A DNA stretch of 64,000 nucleotides, from assembly GCF_021155765.1 (NCBI RefSeq), contig NC_060108.1:17819025-17883024 (forward strand), given 5' to 3'. The stretch is from Diprion similis (taxonomy: Eukaryota > Arthropoda > Insecta > Hymenoptera > Diprionidae). The notes below the pieces were generated by a model. That model was not told the origin of the DNA. It searched no databases and worked only from the letters and a program-made list of their open reading frames with translations. A program made the position numbers and the translations under genes. This document shows, one piece after another, positions 11,862-26,000 of this stretch; position 1 is the stretch's first letter; every line of letters starts with the position of its first letter.

Positions 11862-11925
11862 CCGATATATCGGCTCGCCCTGTGATATCAACTTTATATA
11901 TAGTTGATACCTGATATCAGACACT
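11862..11925. repeat. Cluster of short palindromes
   Basis: Within about 60 bp lie the 12-bp palindrome ccgatatatcgg (11862-11873), the inverted pair tatcaact / agttgata with a short AT spacer, and two copies of gatatca. Such dyads can be transcription factor sites. No factor is assigned. Confidence 0.5.
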
Positions 11926-14900
11926 AATTTGGGCGCTTTGCAAGGGTGATATTAACTCTCAAAGGTTAAGCGTTGGAGCCTGCTGCGCTGCAGCAAACGA
12001 TGAGCTATGCGAGGTGACAAATTAAGGTGCTGTTCCGACGATGAGCGATCTACAGTTTCAAGCTAGACAAAGCCGGCAGACCGCATGCACCCAGGTAGCA
12101 AACCTCTCGTACCTAAATCCAGAAGTACTTTGTCGCAGGTGCTGCAGCCTGAAACGCGTTCGGTTTTTCTTCGTGCACCGATGATCCATGCATTTTTTCA
12201 GAGGCTTAGTATCGACGAAGATGAAGAAGAAAGGAGCGCACAATGCCTCATCTAAGCTCGATTTTTCTCTCCCTGTCGTGTTCTCCTTTCGGAGACCGAC
12301 AGATGTTTGACTACATTAAAGTCGCCGCTTGCAGGAACGTCAGCTGCTGCATTATCGTGAAACTGTTTCCAAAGATCAGGTGCCCTATGTTCGTACAATG
12401 CCCGTGTCTCCGCACCTCGCGTACATCGTTACGACGGTATCTCGAAGAAGAATTATCTTCTCCAAAATCGGCGAAACTGAAACGTCTATGCAACAATCGT
12501 CAACAGGGTGAAACGGGTTTTTATTTTGAAAAAAAACTTTCAAATGAATTCGCTCACGTCACTGATTTTCTCCGTAGAGTAAATATCCGTGTATGAGAAA
12601 CCAATCGTTTCATCCGAGAGTCACTACGTGACCGAATCTGTTTTCTGAAATTACCACTTCTCTGGAATCCCTGATGAGTCTATAAACGACCACAGCGCAT
12701 CTTCATTATTTCTTTAACAATGGAAATCAATCCTGCAATGTATTGCACAATCTTGAAAGTTATTCTGTATTGACGAACACGGTAAAATTATATTACTATG
12801 CAGCTAAGCTGACTTATAGCAAAATCGTAAACAAGACGATCGAGAGAGCAGGCAGGAAAAATATCAGCGTCAATGGCATTAGTTACGTTTCCAAGTGCAC
12901 ATGATGTTGCGGAGAAGGAGTCGGATACGTGCCTCGAAGCACGCTATACGCGTTATTCGGCAGGCGTATAAGGCTCCTCCTCACGTACAACTATCGTCAT
13001 AAGAAAGAATTAAAAAGCATAGTATTAATACGTAGCATCGATAAACTTTGTCGTCTCAAATATATTTCACACGTTGCGAGTACCCGACAATTGCCATGCA
13101 CAATAATCGTCCGCGTAAAAAGGCTGATTATGAGTTTCAATTTTTCTGGTCCCAAGCACTGTGCTGGAACGACCTTTGCCGAGTCGTTGAGAAATAGTTT
13201 GTAATCGTTATGATGATGACACCCTTCGTTACATTGTGTAAATCACCGTCTGTTGTATGATGTTATATGTGCTCGGTATCAGTTTCGGTGTATTACGCAG
13301 CTTCGTGCAATCATTGCAGATAGCGATGATGGTCACGGGTTTGTAACATCGAGTGCCGAAATACACCGGCTCAGACTTTACGAGGTTTTTGTTTTTTATA
13401 ACAAAGAGGAAAAAAAAACTTAAACAAAAGCAAAATGTAATTCCATTTTTCCCTCCCCTCACACCTGTGGACGTACTGCACAGGTTACTGAATTGCGATT
13501 TTATCCAACGCATGTGCTGAGGAGTGCCGGGTGTACATACGTTCCGTAACACGCATATAACTGGTTTTTCATAAGCTCTTTTCCTGTCTGGAAACTATGA
13601 CATTATAATATCTGACAAGGTCTTCGGATATTTTCTTTGCTTCTGCGAAATAATATATTTTATTGCTAATTCGTGCATTACGCAGAGAGATTCATTGTCC
13701 ACGTCATTACGGTTCTAGCTTCTATGTCACAACTTGCGGAGTAGGTATGACGATCACTTCCTGCTGGCGTGGTGTTAAAATTCACCAGCTTGGGAGTAGA
13801 GCAAAAAAAGGAGAAAAAAAGAGAAAAAAAAATATAAACTCTATTAACGGGTGAAAAAAAAATGTCATTCCCGTATGTCGCGCATTTTAACGAAACCTTT
13901 TCAAGTTAGAGTAACAACCATTCGTTAACTTAAACATATGGAGGCGTAAAGTTGAGCAATTTTTCTACACACGCAACTCGCTTTTCGGCCATTCAATTAG
14001 GTGTTCGCGAAACTTAGGGTCCCTGAAAGACTTGATTGACATAGATTCCTGATTTGCAAATGTGTGCAAATATAAGATTCGCTTTAACTTTTATAGAAAT
14101 AGAAATGTAATTTTCGTTCGTCTTTATCAATGCTTGCGCTTAGAAAAAAAAAAGTAAACGGCTGGTGGAATTTTCTGTTGCTCGAGTTTACGAAAAGTTG
14201 CGCAACCTTTTCGAACGCAGATTACGTCCATGATATTTAAACTCAGCCTTAGTCCTATGTCTCAATGATTTCAGCAATCCAAATAAATGTTCACGTGTAT
14301 AAATTTTTGCCAACTTTCCTCGTAGGCGAATCAATTTCACCCGGTATTCGTGGTGTTTACGACCCACCGAGGCTGTCTTCTGTCTCCCTGCATCTGCATT
14401 TCTTTTCCCATTTCCTCCTTCGTGTCATTTTGGGCTGTTTTCTTTTTTTGGGTAGAGCGAAGCTAAGCGGGGCAAATATAAACAGAAATCGCGTTTCCGC
14501 ATTCTTGAACCCAGTAAAGAAGGGTGGATCCGACTGCAGAATAGAAGGGTAAATATTTTTCGTCCCGCACTTCCTACCGTCTTAACGACGATTGAGATTC
14601 TGCACAGCTGTTTCCTCCCGCTCCTTTGTAAGCAGCCGTCCAGTTTAGTGCTTAGAATTTAGAGCTTAGATACGGCTCAATAGAGGCCTGGAGGCCAAGC
14701 CTAAATCCTCCGAACCCTAAACCCTAAATCGGCAACCGGATGTGCCGCTATATTCTCGAAAGGAAAGCCGGAAAGGCAAATTCCACGGTGTGCACAATGC
14801 TTAAAAGGCCAATTTTTTCCGCAGCATTACGATCGTTGTGAATATTGTATACGTGCCCTTGCGTGCTGCTTCTTCTTCTTTCTAATTCCATTCATTCGCC

Positions 14901-17900
14901 ACTCAATTGCTGCATTCTGGCCACGTGTCTTCGCAAATATGTTGCAAACAGTGTCAGGGGTCAGTTTTAAGAATTTGTAAGCATTTAGACGGAGGAACAA
15001 ATATAGCCAAACAAATATAATTATGCATACAATAGTTTATTTTCTCACGCGGTGTTCGTATTACGATACTCGTTAGTTTACGATTAGTTTCTCTTCTTTT
15101 CGTTTCTATTTCTTTTATTTTTTTATTTTACGATAAGCATTGGCATCGTTTTCAATAACGCATGATATTTGATGGAATCTTTGGATATTATGTGTACTAA
15201 GTTTAGTTGTTTATCGTTTACATAATTAGATTAAAATATTTGCCGTACCCGCAGACTTAGCGTTTACGTAATCGTCTCAACCCGTCGAAAAACCTTCTGT
15301 TTACGTATACTTATATTGTATTATATTACACATAATGTATAATAATATACCGCGACGACCAGAACTATAAACGGTTTATTACACATGCTTAATCTTTGTC
15401 CACGATGTCAAAGTACATCGATAATTTGTTGGTACATATAACGCGTGTTATAGTACAAAGTGGAATTTACATATCATACAAAACATGCCCGCAATACTGT
15501 ATAAATAATTTATCCACATACGTTTCTGAGCACACATGAGTAGGTATAGACAATCTAACAATAAGTTTGTAAAATCGGTAAGTTATCGATACATGTACAT
15601 ACAATATCCATACACATTCAAGTCCGCGTTTAATATTTCCATGAGATCACCGGACCGCTCAACTTTACAGAAACCGCGGAGGATGCAAAATGTACGATAC
15701 ATGTATGTTTTTTTCTTTTTCTTTTTATCAAAGCCGCGTGATTTGTCAAGCATCCGCAGATAAGCAAGTGCTTGATAAAATATCCTTGCGGGGTTTGTAT
15801 TTTAATCAAATTATTTTCCCCGTAGGAATAACGAAGTGTTAAAACAATGTTTGTTATGCCAAAGCGATGAGTCACAATTTGAATTTCCGTCAATTATTGG
15901 CATGTGATTGATCTACTGAATCAATGCTATTCCCGGGTAGCAAATTTTAGTATCATTTGACCTTTTTTCAAATTATTTTTAATCGTTAATCGCGACACTC
16001 GAGTCGTAAATCAATATTATTAAAGATATTTATATCTCATTAACCACCCACTCTATACACAACAAGCTCCTGGGGATATATTGGCGATAAACTTTCTTTG
16101 ATACAGAATTGACCTCTCTTATAATCGAATTTTGCAATAAGCTTTTACCCTCTGGAAATAAGACGAATTTCGAAAACAAACAAATAAACGCATAGAATAA
16201 ACCCGTCAAATTATCCGATATAACGGTGGAAAAAATGAAGTTAGAATTTTTTCGCTCATTTACATATATACAGTAGAATTCTACGAAAAAATTTATATAC
16301 TTACAAGTTTTCCTCCTATTTTCTTTCCCAATCAAATATCAAAAGCAAATTTTGAAACAAGTATTGCGCGACGTTGAAAAAAAAAAGAAGAAAAAAAACT
16401 GGTAGGTACGGACATCATTTTTACAAAAAATCGAACAAAAAGCACTGCAAAAATTTAGTTCTATATTACCTAAAGATCATTATGATAACTTCACGACGCA
16501 ACGTACAAAAAATACTTGTGACGGCGTAAACTTCCACGTCATTATATACTAACGCGCGTAACTGTATGCATAATACAAAACGAGAGAGCTACTATATCTA
16601 TATGTATATAGGTATTAAGTGAAGCGTATGACGTATCGATTCTCCGATATGTGTATCATATTCTTGAATAATAAAAGTCAACGATGACGTTATATTCCGA
16701 TTATAATATAAGTATACCTACTTACACGAAAAGATAGCGAGGAAAGATTATTCTACTCACGGCGACTGGACCCGGTAATGTGTGTACATGTATACAGACC
16801 TTGTATACACCAAACACGGCCTCTCAGCGTAGGTATACAATACATATATATACACACATAAACACATACAGGGTAGAAAGACGGAAACCGTCGACTGTAT
16901 AATATCGAGTGACGCGATTTCCGGGATGTGATACACAGAAGGCTAGACTTTTTCTATAAGTGTGAGGTATAATGTACGTATATATCGCAGTGGTGTTACT
17001 ACATGCTAGATGTAGTTGAAAGTCTCCCACACAATTTTCATCTTCATTATATGCATCGGATATGCAGCTGGATCGATTTTTTATTTTTCGTGTATAATGT
17101 CACGCCGATTATTACGCCCAAATGTAATCGAGGAAAGTTACCTGCTACGTACGTATGTATGTCAAATTATTCACAACGTGGACCATCGATTGCTCCTTTT
17201 TAATCAATGATTTATTCCCCACCGTCTTCCGTTTAATCCTTGAGATATCCGGTTTTCATTTACCTACTGTGACCCAGAGGATCAAACACCGGCTTTGTTA
17301 ACTTCCAATTCAAAACTGATTGCGAAACGAATCTGAATGAATTACACGCGCGTGTACAAACGAAATTCGGTAGGTACCTGGGTACTCAATTCCAATATGC
17401 GATGTATCTAAACTCGAATGTCAAGTGCAGTACCGTGTAGGTATGCGTGTATATTTCACTTGGATTTCACACAAAAATTTGACGATATGTATATTAAGTA
17501 TATAAATATAAATGTGTGTAATATCAATACGTATATTGGTAATACGTCGGGTGAACTTGGGCCAAATAAAACTGTTAATTTCGTATCTGGGTTCTCTTTT
17601 AGGCCAACGGTCACGACGACTCGTACTCGCGGTTATAAAATAATGTGTCGAAACGAGTGATCATAGTCCCAAGAATATTACGTCAACTTTGAAATTCCCC
17701 TGCAGTGTGGTTTATTATCGCGCCTATAACAAGAGTGCGCGTGTATGTAATGGACATCGGTATTACGGACTATGCGTGAGTCCATTGTTTACCATAGAAT
17801 GTTCCTATCGCGGATCTTTCATTCCGCGATCCGCGATACGTCCGTCGTCGTTGCCCAACTTATGCCCTGCGGTATGAAAATCGTCTTGCAATATTTACCA

Positions 17901-18112
17901 GTGGTTGTCCTACGGATGAAAACTTAACTTGAATTGGAAAATGCGAGGAGAAGAGGACTTTGAATAAATAAACTAAATGAACATGTAAATATTATCATAT
18001 ATTCATTATAACCACTATATCCTGATTAACGTCTAACCGAACGTTTTTCTAACAGTAAATACTTACTTTATGTACTCCACGTAGCGTATGCATATAATTT
18101 GCTCGATAAGAC

Positions 18113-18115
<3 letters not shown>

Positions 18116-18148
<33 letters not shown>
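18116..18148. repeat. (AG)n microsatellite, about 33 bp
   Basis: Uninterrupted AG dinucleotide tract of about 16 units. GA tracts of this kind are bound by GAGA-type factors in insects, but they are also common neutral microsatellites. Confidence 0.95.
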
Positions 18149-18151
<3 letters not shown>

Positions 18152-21100
18152 CGGACGTTTGATATAAGGTATTGGGCACATAATGATATTATTATAGCCT
18201 TGCACGTGACGATCCAACGTCCCGTGCGTGTATCGTGCCGTTATAATTTCGACACCGAGCAGCTCGGATCGCAGTTTCTTATCGCTTCATTGCTCGATCA
18301 CGTTCGCTACGGATCACTGTATACTTCATTGTTTTTTCCTGCACCTTTTCGCGTTGCGCACCCGGATAATTGTTCACTTATCCTTGTTACATACTGTGGT
18401 TTATACATGTAATTGTTATGTTGTATGTCCAAGGTTTGCCTCTTATGCCAATTGTAATTTTTGCTAATGAATTTATATTACAAGTGTATAATATGCATAC
18501 GTTATATACACCGTGTAATGAGGCAAGCATTACCAAGTTGAGAAAGAGCCGAATTAATGGCTCGATATCTTATCTTAAGTCCAACTTTTGCGGCGATAAG
18601 AGTAAAAATGAAAATAGAATACTTTATTGCGGAGGGATTTTAAATTAGAGTTGGAGATTTTGAAATATTGTTTCGTTATACTAATTGTGAAAGATCAGAT
18701 GAAATATAAACGATATTTAATAATTCAAGATTTTTTACTTACATATGTAATTACTTTTGCTCTTTTTCTAACGCTACAAATTACCGACAAAACGGATGCG
18801 AATTAGACGAACGAATTAACAGCTATTGGCGTGTGAAACAAAAATTTCAACTTCTTTTTACATATATATATTACGACTTTAGGTAATTCGGTATATAATT
18901 GTGATGCTGAAAATTCCCACTCTTTACATAAAGATGCGAACAATTTTTAGACTTGTTATCGCTATAGAAAAAAAATTCGTCTCCTGCAACTTCTCCAACT
19001 TGTTGCATCAGTCTTAATATGTTGAATTTGTTGACTTTCAACAACAGCTTCTACAAATAAAGTGCTTAAACAAATCCATTAGTTTTTCCTTCTCTCCAGA
19101 TCTTTTGTTCTTTTGTTTTTCTGGTCTCCTCCTTTAACGTTACAAGCATATCCTCAAGAGAGCTTTAAATTAAAATTTTTTTTTATCTTCAATTCACAAT
19201 TAGCAAACATCTCACGCCATACACAACATACAGAGTAATAAATTATGCCTACACAGTCAGCAAATTCAATAGATCATTGGGAAGAATTTGAAATGTACGA
19301 AGTGCAATAAAAAATTTAAAAAAAAAAACCTAAAAAAACAACAAACAACAATGTAAATTGACTGGATTATAAATGAGAAATGTTATACAAGAAAAAAATA
19401 TGATCATCTCGGTGTATAGTGAAATTATGATATAGTATAATGATGTATTTGTCCTTTTATACTTATGCATATGTACACATCTGAGTGCGTTTAGAATATA
19501 TACACAAGTTATTGCGACGTGTATTTAATACGTAAAATTTCGCGGGGATCAGAGATTAATCAGACAATCCAATCCGGCTGACAAGCCTTGGCTGTATTTG
19601 CGTTGCCCTCGCGTCCTCCTCGACACTTTGGCGCCCACGCGTTCACGTACAATATCGTACGCACTTTTTATCACCAACGCACACCTTTGCCCTGTTTCTA
19701 CGCTGCGGCCGCGAATCTTCGCGTCACTCACGCGAATTTATAATAATTATATTTATAGATAAATATATATATATATATTTGTTTATCTTTTCATTACATT
19801 TTCTTTTTTATTTATGTAATACCTTGGAGGAAATTTCTTCACACTGTAGAATATTTCCGTGGAAGATATATATGTGTTTATATATTTATGAATATTATTG
19901 GAAAAAAATAAACAAAACGACGAAACGTGCTAAATTCGTGTTTCTCATGATCGTATATCTATAATATTATCTCGTTTCTGCAGTCTAACCAGCGCCATGT
20001 TAACCCAGAAGCGAATCATTATCTCCCCGATTACCAGCTGAGCTGTTGTAACATTGTATGTAGGAGAGTCGCAATTTCATCGTCCGACGTCTCTACCGTA
20101 CGCGCGGTTTTTTTCCTCGTAGATTTTTCCTCCCTGGACCTGATTTGTATTGCAACGTCGAAGTAAGGTTTCGATTTTGTGTCGATTTTCAATTAATTTT
20201 TAATTGCTCTTCTGATCAAAAAAGGCAACACGTACTTGCACGAATATTTATCCTGTATAATAATAAAATCATTTTTGATTTCTTCTGGTTGCATCTGTAT
20301 TCATTGACACCTGATGATTATCATTTTGAGGATGCGTCACGTTTAAAATTGACTCATGCGATTTGTTATTTGTTTGGCAAATTTTCACATTGATGTACCT
20401 AAGTGATAAAATTATTTGAATTCAAGCGAAACGTGATCAACGTCAAGATTGGTAATTATTGTTGTTTCTAAAAATATATAATCCGAGTTGATCCATTTTT
20501 TAATTTCGAACGTTTTTTAATCTATCCTCATGTTTTTTTCGCGAAAATACAAAGGTGAAAAAAAAATACGCCTTTTTACCTTTGCGCATGATAAAAGGTC
20601 GTATAATAGCGCGTACGTCTTTACAAGATTATAAACACACGATATAATTTTCATACAGCAGAATAACTCGTTTATCACTGTGAAATATAAGTATGTACCG
20701 AATCACGGAAATAATTTCTTACGCAACAGCTTTTTTCAGACATCAAATCTGTACACATTTATACATCCACACTGCACACACATACAAGCAGCGATCGCTA
20801 AACGCCTGTGTTAATAAGTGGAGCTAGGTCGAACCTCTCAAGGATACCCATGCGTGCGACGTGCGAATTTTTATTCAAATGGTGACACCTGCCGTATTAT
20901 TTCGCGCGTTTTCCTTTATAATTCGTAAAACTCACTAAATATATATGCAGCAATTAGTATGCATGCATGGATTTTTTGTATCGTTGTTGTTCACTTTATT
21001 CCTTTTTATTCGTATATAAAATATCTCCCAACGACTAAGGATTCAATATATTCCACATTCGCGATACGCTAAATTGCGATGTTGCAAAACTATTTTTATC

Positions 21101-22978
21101 CTCTTCGAATATTTCCGCCTGAGCCATACGTATAAGGAAAAAATTGGAGAAAAAAAGAATTTCCTTATCATTTATTCATCAAGATTATACACAACGGTAC
21201 AACTTTTATTTTATTGAGAGAAGGAAAACCGTGGGGACAAAATTGAACATGTTACCGCAAAATATCGTACTTGACGGTTTTGAGAAAAGAACGACCTTCA
21301 ATCCTTGTGGTTTCGAATGTTTTTCCTCGTTTCTGATGATGATTTTTTTCCCTCGGTTTTCAATTATTACATGTGCATGCCTTGGCGATCTTGATTTGTA
21401 TAGCGAACAAGTATCGCAGATCACGAGATTATACCGCAAAGGCGAAACCTCGCGATAACCGAGGACAAAGCCGAACCTCACGGTTAGTCGTCGCAAGTAG
21501 GTAGGTAGAATTATAATTTGCGGCCTGCAGTGTTTTAGTATTGATTTCGCGTATATCCGATTAACCGAGGTTAACATCATGGGTATCGTAATTGCTTCGA
21601 CGACAGTGGAATTGGACTTTCAAACAAACCATTTTATAGTGTATTCTTCCATCACAGTACGCGTGAAATTTTAGTTACAAATTATTCTCAAAGAATCCGC
21701 TACCAATGAACAAAATCATCGTTATTCCAGGGTACTCACCTGTGGATATACATACACACAGTTTTTTCCTACCTCCGTTACACGTGTATTTATTTATTTT
21801 TACGCTGCTCGAGAACTCGGCTTACGCAACGTCGAGTTTACCTTACAGAATTCTCAATCTCTACGCACATACGTGTAATGAACGTATATATATATATAAA
21901 TACATATATACGCGCCTTTCTAACCGCGAAGTTTAATCTGTCGCAGATATTGCACACCGAGTAAAGAAGAAGAAGAAGAAGAAAAAAAGAACAACATCAA
22001 CAATAATTATTATTATGATAATGAGAAGAAAAAAAAAAAATTCATCCGCAAAACGGAACTTGATTTGAGGGAAGAAAAAAAATTTTCTACCGTGCTGCGC
22101 GTTCTTGCGTAACATTGCAAATTTACGAACATAAATTAACGACTGATAGCATCGTTTATCTTTACGACCTTTTAGATATACATACGGGGTTCTGCAAACA
22201 TAGAATCGATGAAATACTTCACATACAAAAAAAAAGAAAGAAATTTGTAGACAACTACAGTATACGAGTTCGCTTTATTCATTCATTGCAGAATGGAAAA
22301 TTGTCCCTGGAACAAATCTATCAAAATAAAATACACCCACGGTCCGTCATAATTGTCGAGGGTCTTCCCTCTGCGGATCGAACAATTTAGTTCTGATCCT
22401 CTCTGTAGCCTCAGGCATCGTGCACAGAGTCGAGTGTGGTCTGGTCGATGACACACGTGTATTTTTACAATGAACACACACATATGTTTTATACATATAT
22501 ACAATATGTTCCATCGATAAACCAACGGCTTACAAATGCTGTCCTCGAATGTTTACTCGTCTCGTCGTCAGATGTTGCTGGTAGATGATAACATCGTGCC
22601 TGCATGAAAAACCTGTACCTATAATACATATACAATATACATACATGCGTGAAAGATTTTTCGTTTTTGTCTTATCATTATTATTATTCTTATTATATTG
22701 TTCTTACGGTTATTTGTTTCTTTTTTTTTTATTATTCCCGTATTCTCTCAATTTTTCTCATTCTCGCGATATTTGATCAGCGAGCTGGTCTGCGCAACGG
22801 CTACACACCACCAACCTAGCGAAATGACGATTGACGGCCTTAAGTAAGGTCATCTGTTTTATATCTCCTCTATAGCCAGGGAGGTTGCCTCGACCAAATA
22901 GTGATGCAATCATCGCTTAGGAAATAATATGTCATTTGTTTTCGTTTCTCTTGCTCGTTTAATGACTGCCATGACGCG

Positions 22979-23006
22979 CCCCCCCCCCCCCCCCCCCCCC
23001 CCCCCC
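22979..23006. repeat. Poly-C tract (28 C)
   Basis: An uninterrupted run of 28 C on the plus strand, so G-rich on the minus strand. It is the longest homopolymer I see in the window. It lies in noncoding DNA. Confidence 0.95.
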
Positions 23007-26000
23007 AACATTCCATCCCATCCACTTTGTACAATGTACTACAGAATGAGCCCTTTCATTTTTTGTTTAACATTAATAATATCTCACCGAAATGTTAGCA
23101 CCATGAATGATTCAATTCGGTTTGGAATTTCATTGTCTACGTTCTATTGTAAAAATTACGAGGAAATTCATGAGTACAAAAGGATTGGAAAGAGATACTT
23201 GCTACTTGGAAAATCTGTATTATTCTGTGGTTATGCCCGTACGGTTTGCTGATCTTTATCAACGACTTCCTTGAAATTGATCAGAACTTATATCTCGCGT
23301 TGTGTAACCTAGGCTGAATCGCACCTTGGACGGAGGACGACGATGACGTCGACACCGTCGAGCGGTGACGAATCTTTGCGCATATTTTGCAAAATTTATC
23401 CAAAACAGGCCGTGAACATTAGTCGATTATGCGTAGCCCCGAAACTTGACTTCCGAGGCTCGTTTACACGGTACGATGAAATTTCAGATGATCGTCGAAG
23501 TTTGTTTGTCTCCATTCAACGAAACGTCGCTGCGAAGATCGTCATTCAGTCTATGTTTAACATTCAATACGTTTACTTTTGTTTCTCAGGCACTCTTTGA
23601 AAATATGTATTTGTTATCCACAGCTCGTATTATATTCTTATTTTCATCCTTATTTTTTTCGAATATCGCAACCGCCAGTTTTCATTTCACTTCTTTATAA
23701 CGACAAATAAATTCCAGTTAAATACGTGCGTAAAGTATGCATGAATTTGGCATAAACAGGGAACTTTGTTGTTTTTGTTGTTGCTGCATTCGAATTTTAC
23801 ACTGGTATATAATATACATCGCAATCATATTTTTTTCGTAGATGGAGAAAACTTTTGCGTATACGACTTGCAAAAGGTAAACAGATGGAATAATAGAATC
23901 ACATAAAAATTGCATCTAAAGATTTCGTAGAATCTCTCTATTTATGTATGTAATGTATATCTCTGTCAGTGCGCAGAATTGAGATGTGTAGAATGAAACA
24001 CCTACATTCTAGAAGAATTTAGATTTTCTTATGATTTGTTGTTTATTGATACTGTTTTCAAAATGATTGGAATTGGATTTTGCTCTTTAATTTATACATA
24101 CAAAAACGAAAGGTACACAATATGTTCAAGGGTTAGCATCATTGGAGGAACAGGACTCGAAAAGGATGCTCACATCCTGTCTACACGCGCTGCAAGCCAA
24201 TTATCGTCTACTACTCCTGCTTATATCCGTGTTTGTCCCTTATACAGCAGCTGGAGAAGATCCAAGGATGAAAAGGCCTGCAGCAGCAGCAGCAGGACTA
24301 AGCGGATAAGGAAGAGGATGCCGACCAACGGGCCAACCGATACGTGAAAAAGGACCGAGAGGAAGTCGGAACGAGCGGAAATGGATCTTCCCGAAAACGG
24401 AGAGTAAAAATCACCAGCCTAGTTAGTCAAAAAAGAACGAGTCTGTAGAAAAAAAACAAAAACCAACGGGACTGAATCGAGCTGCATATGTCCGAAGTCT
24501 CAGATGTCGACTATCTCAAGCAGCATGACGATCTACCGGTAAGACCTAGCGATTCCCGTGACAAAGCAAAAGTTCAAAATTCGAAAAGGTAAACGGTTTG
24601 CCTAATACAACTTGTTTGTCTAACACTTTTCACAGATATAAGAGTATGCAACCGACTGCACGCGATTGTTGACAGTGAATGTCGAAAGCATCGCTTTACC
24701 GGGAGACGCTTCTCGCCCGAGTCGTTGATCGGCGCCAACGCATCGTTGTAGCCTCGAGCTATCAGCCAGGTATCATTCTGCAGGGCCTGCAGCTGTGGCC
24801 CACCACCAGGTGTCGAACGACGCCCGGATACAGAGCCGTAGGACAAGCCAGTTTCTCGACCTGTATTGTTGCATTTATACTCGCTGCCGAGTAACACGCG
24901 ATGATTTTCAAGACGACGGTGCAATCGCTTCGATGGGCGCACCCTCGATGTCCCTAACCAGGACTCAGGGACAATGAGAAGGACTTTTCACTCCCCTTGC
25001 TAAATTGCTGAGTACCATGAAAAACGCTGAACCGAAGAGCTCTGCGGTCCGTGCGCACGTACGGTACCTAACAAAGACCGAGCAATTCATGTTGTATCTA
25101 CCTTTGGAACGGTATTTGGCGACTTAGGAAAGGCCCGTGACTAGTAATGAATTGTCTGCCTTAAGATTTGAGGAGTTTATCCATGAGAACTTTTACTTGC
25201 CGACCATAAATCAGATACCGGGTGATAAATCGGAACAAGTTTCAACTGTTTCGGACCTTCCATACTGCAGCTTTGCGAAGGTTGTCGACGGTTCGCCGTT
25301 CGGCTCTCGACGACTCCGTCTTGCCATTCGTATGCCACGGCATGTGTGTACATACGTACATTGCTCAGGCCACAAGCTTCTTTCGCAACAATTGTACCCG
25401 CGCTAACCTCGTTCGAGGTCATTCAAGCTCGACAAACGCTAGACGACACGTCAGACTTTAACCGCCTGTGCATATCCTGTCCATATATATACGTATAGGA
25501 GGTAAGTGTATACAACCATCTAGCAGGGCTCTGTTACTCTAACGTTTTACTCTCAAAATGTTTAAATAAAAAGTTTTCACACTTTTGCGATACGAATATA
25601 GCATGCGAATGGCAGTTGGACAGGAAGACGAGATCAATATTTACCGCTCGTATCTCCTCTCGGTTTGACCGCGATTATCCATATTTATTATTAACATGTC
25701 AGTTTTATATGTTCCTATATGTTGGACACTTAGTACTGTAACTCGATCTGTCATGTCGTTGTAAACTTTTCACCCATCTGTTGTTTAATGTTTCAACTTT
25801 CGTCTTTCGAATATCACGTAGGCTGATATAGCTCTTCGTTCTTCTTGCGCAATTGTCGAATTAACTAAAACACGGTCATTCTCTTAGCTGTCGTCTATAC
25901 GAAAAATTTCTGTTAAACTATCACAGACGAAGATCCTTTAACAACTGTTCGCACGAATGATAGAAATTCTCGCTTCATTCATTACTACCTAATTCCTGAG

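Noticed and set aside
14706-14730. Telomere-like accctaaaccctaaa
   Set aside because: Only two units, within ordinary sequence that already contains several related 'ctaaa' words; not an array.
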